Source of the DNA: an uncultured Bacteroidales bacterium
GTDB lineage: Bacteria; Bacteroidota; Bacteroidia; Bacteroidales; UBA932
Direction of reading: 5' to 3'
Assembly (NCBI GenBank): GCA_946614205.1
Contig: CAMOGR010000194.1
Location: forward strand, 1 to 13,895
DNA: 13,895 nucleotides
Made by a program: the position numbers and the translations under genes. A model generated the notes under the pieces. It searched no databases. It was not told where the DNA came from and saw nothing but the letters and a program-made list of their open reading frames with translations. Shown in pieces: positions 12,772-13,895 of this stretch; position 1 is the first letter of the stretch, and every line of letters starts with the position of its first letter.

Positions 12772-13122
12772 ATGAACACCTTATTCACAATCCTCACAGT
12801 GCTCATCGTTCTTGCAGCCATCCTTCTCATCGTGGTCGTGCTGCTTCAGAACGGAAAGGGCCAGGGCATGGCCAGCAACTTCGTCGCCGGCAACCAGACC
12901 TTCGGTGTCCGCCAGACAGCCGACCTGCTGGAGAAAATCACCTGGGGCCTCGTAGCATTCATCATCGTTGTTTCCATCATCGCATCCTTCTCCACCGGCA
13001 CCTCCGGCACCGGAATCGACGTGACCGACCGCATCGAGAACGTCGCCTCCGACGAGCAGCCCGCCTTCCCTACGGCTCCCGTAGAGCAGGAAGCTCCCGC
13101 CACCGAGGTTCCCGCCGAGTAA
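12772..13122 (+). CDS. secG: Preprotein translocase subunit SecG
   Basis: The 116-residue inner-membrane protein has two transmembrane helices: residues about 4-25 ([20 protein letters not shown]) and about 57-77 ([18 protein letters not shown]). Between them is the SecG signature [15 protein letters not shown] followed by [15 protein letters not shown]. SecG assists SecYE and SecA in protein export. The acidic C-terminal tail (about 85-116; rich in Glu, Pro and Ala) is typical of Bacteroidetes versions and longer than the core needs. The start is one base after the stop of the TPR gene, so it belongs to the activator/lptE operon. No U-tailed terminator follows; the next hairpin is in the clpB leader. 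Confidence 0.95.
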   Translation: MNTLFTILTVLIVLAAILLIVVVLLQNGKGQGMASNFVAGNQTFGVRQTADLLEKITWGLVAFIIVVSIIASFSTGTSGTGIDVTDRIENVASDEQPAFPTAPVEQEAPATEVPAE

Positions 13123-13126
13123 GGCC

Positions 13127-13139
13127 TGACAAATTGTCA
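13127..13139. promoter_or_regulatory. 13-bp palindrome TGACAAATTGTCA between secG and clpB
   Basis: TGACAA and TTGTCA are perfect inverted arms around a central A. It lies 4 bp after the secG stop and just upstream of a weak -7-like TATTTTG (13148-13154). It could be an operator for the clpB promoter. It does not match CIRCE or the CtsR box. Confidence 0.35.
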
Positions 13140-13160
13140 CTGGAACATATTTTGACCTAC

Positions 13161-13197
13161 AGTTCACCGGGTTCCGCAAGACGGGGCCCGGTGAATT
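13161..13197 (+). promoter_or_regulatory. Long hairpin in the clpB leader
   Basis: AGTTCACCGGGTTCCG (13161-13176) pairs with CGGGGCCCGGTGAATT (13182-13197) around a 5-nt CAAGA loop. All 16 positions pair in + strand RNA, three as U-G or G-U. The stem ends 4 nt before the clpB ATG. No U-tract follows, which argues against a simple terminator. If the weak TATTTTG at 13148-13154 is the -7 box, the mRNA would start at the base of the stem. The role may be translational control, 5' stabilisation or attenuation. Confidence 0.6.
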
Positions 13198-13201
13198 GAT
13201 T

Positions 13202-13895
13202 ATGGAAAACAAGTACGAATTCTTAAGCAAGTACGCGGTCGACCTGAACGCGGCCGCAGCTTCCGGTAAGCTCGACCCGGTCATCGGCCGGGATGACGAG
13301 ATACGACGGGTCCTGCAGATTCTTTCCCGCAGGACCAAGAACAACCCGATTCTGGTGGGCGAGCCCGGCGTGGGCAAGACCGCGATATCAGAAGGTATAG
13401 CTACCAAGATAGTCAACGGCGAGGTCCCCGAAAACCTCAAGAGCCGCAAGGTCTATTCCCTTGATATGGGCGCACTTATCGCAGGCGCCAAATATCAGGG
13501 CGAGTTCGAGGAGCGCCTCAAGGGCGTGGTGAAGGAGGTGGTGGACTCCGCGGGCGAGATCATCCTGTTCATCGACGAGATTCACACCCTCGTGGGCGCA
13601 GGCCGCACCAGCGGAGCCATGGACGCAAGCAACATCCTCAAGCCCGCTCTCGCAAGGGGCGAGCTCCGCACCATCGGCAGCACCACCCTGGAGGAGTACC
13701 AGAAGTACTTCGAGCAGGACAAGGCTCTGGAGCGCCGTTTCCAGAAGGTCATGGTGGACGAGCCTTCGCCCGCAGAGAGCATCGCAATCCTCAGGGGCCT
13801 GAAGGAGCGCTACGAGAACCATCACCGCGTGAGCATCGAGGACGACGCCCTCATTGCGGCAGTCAACCTCAGCCACCGCTACATCAGCAACAGGT
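13202..13895 (+). CDS. clpB: ClpB disaggregase lacking the N-terminal domain (3' partial)
   Basis: 231 codons are visible before the window ends. ClpB is a hexameric AAA+ chaperone that pulls proteins out of aggregates with DnaK. The protein starts [15 protein letters not shown] and reaches [20 protein letters not shown] at residue 21, i.e. directly at NBD1. Walker A is GEPGVGKT (53-60), the pore segment is [15 protein letters not shown], Walker B is IILFIDE (120-126), and [18 protein letters not shown] with [14 protein letters not shown] follow. The sequence fits ClpB of Bacteroidales better than ClpC. The Clp_N repeat domain of about 140 residues is missing. Upstream the frame has no ATG and meets a stop at 13127-13129, so the missing domain is not encoded just before it. 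An internal-start form without this domain is known for E. coli ClpB; here it seems to be the only form. Confidence 0.9.
   Translation, partial: MENKYEFLSKYAVDLNAAAASGKLDPVIGRDDEIRRVLQILSRRTKNNPILVGEPGVGKTAISEGIATKIVNGEVPENLKSRKVYSLDMGALIAGAKYQGEFEERLKGVVKEVVDSAGEIILFIDEIHTLVGAGRTSGAMDASNILKPALARGELRTIGSTTLEEYQKYFEQDKALERRFQKVMVDEPSPAESIAILRGLKERYENHHRVSIEDDALIAAVNLSHRYISNR

Overview
The window suggests a GC-rich member of the Bacteroidales (Alistipes/Rikenellaceae-like, or a related uncultured lineage). Reasons: several TAnnTTTG -7 promoter boxes of the Bacteroidetes type, a Pif1-like helicase with HRDC and HTH tail, a BadF-type sugar kinase, a C69 dipeptidase, a DUF4369-like/TlpA lipoprotein, and the order sigma-54 activator, lptE, TPR protein, secG that I recall from Bacteroidales genomes. 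The genus is inference; the order-level call is fairly secure.

Layout. (1) 1-1712 (+): 3' two thirds of a Pif1-like helicase whose last 13 codons lie in a palindromic repeat. (2) 1713-2467: a repeat-rich gap. It holds two pairs of a 36-bp palindromic repeat at 51-bp period, one pair on each side of a tRNA-Gly(GCC) gene that has its own promoter and terminator. It also holds a 15-bp inverted copy of part of the tRNA, the orphan 3' end of a lost gene with its terminator, and a 52-bp-period tandem array with GGGATCA/TGATCCC arms. (3) 2468-4757 (-): a three-gene operon, read from the right: small secreted protein, pheS, BadF/NAGK-type kinase. (4) 4799-8691 (+): C69 dipeptidase, thioredoxin-fold lipoprotein, outer-membrane porin. 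(5) 8774-10426 (-): large OmpA-like/TPR lipoprotein, convergent with the porin across a 13-bp-stem terminator. (6) 10469-13122 (+): sigma-54 activator, lptE, TPR protein and secG, tightly packed with overlapping or near-abutting ends. (7) 13202-end (+): the start of a clpB that has no N-terminal Clp_N domain, preceded by a long leader hairpin.

How the genes fit together. Most of the window concerns the cell envelope: protein export (SecG), LPS transport (LptE), outer-membrane lipoproteins and a porin, periplasmic redox or thiol chemistry, extracytoplasmic peptide hydrolysis, and a sugar kinase that may recycle amino sugars. PheS and ClpB are housekeeping. Both divergent gene pairs use the same compact design: two back-to-back TAnnTTTG boxes in only 41-42 bp, with each box 5-8 nt from its start codon, which implies leaderless or nearly leaderless mRNAs.

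The least explained parts are the two short-period palindromic repeat families and the leader in front of the N-domain-less ClpB. I found no CRISPR array, prophage, insertion sequence or obvious new multi-gene defence system.
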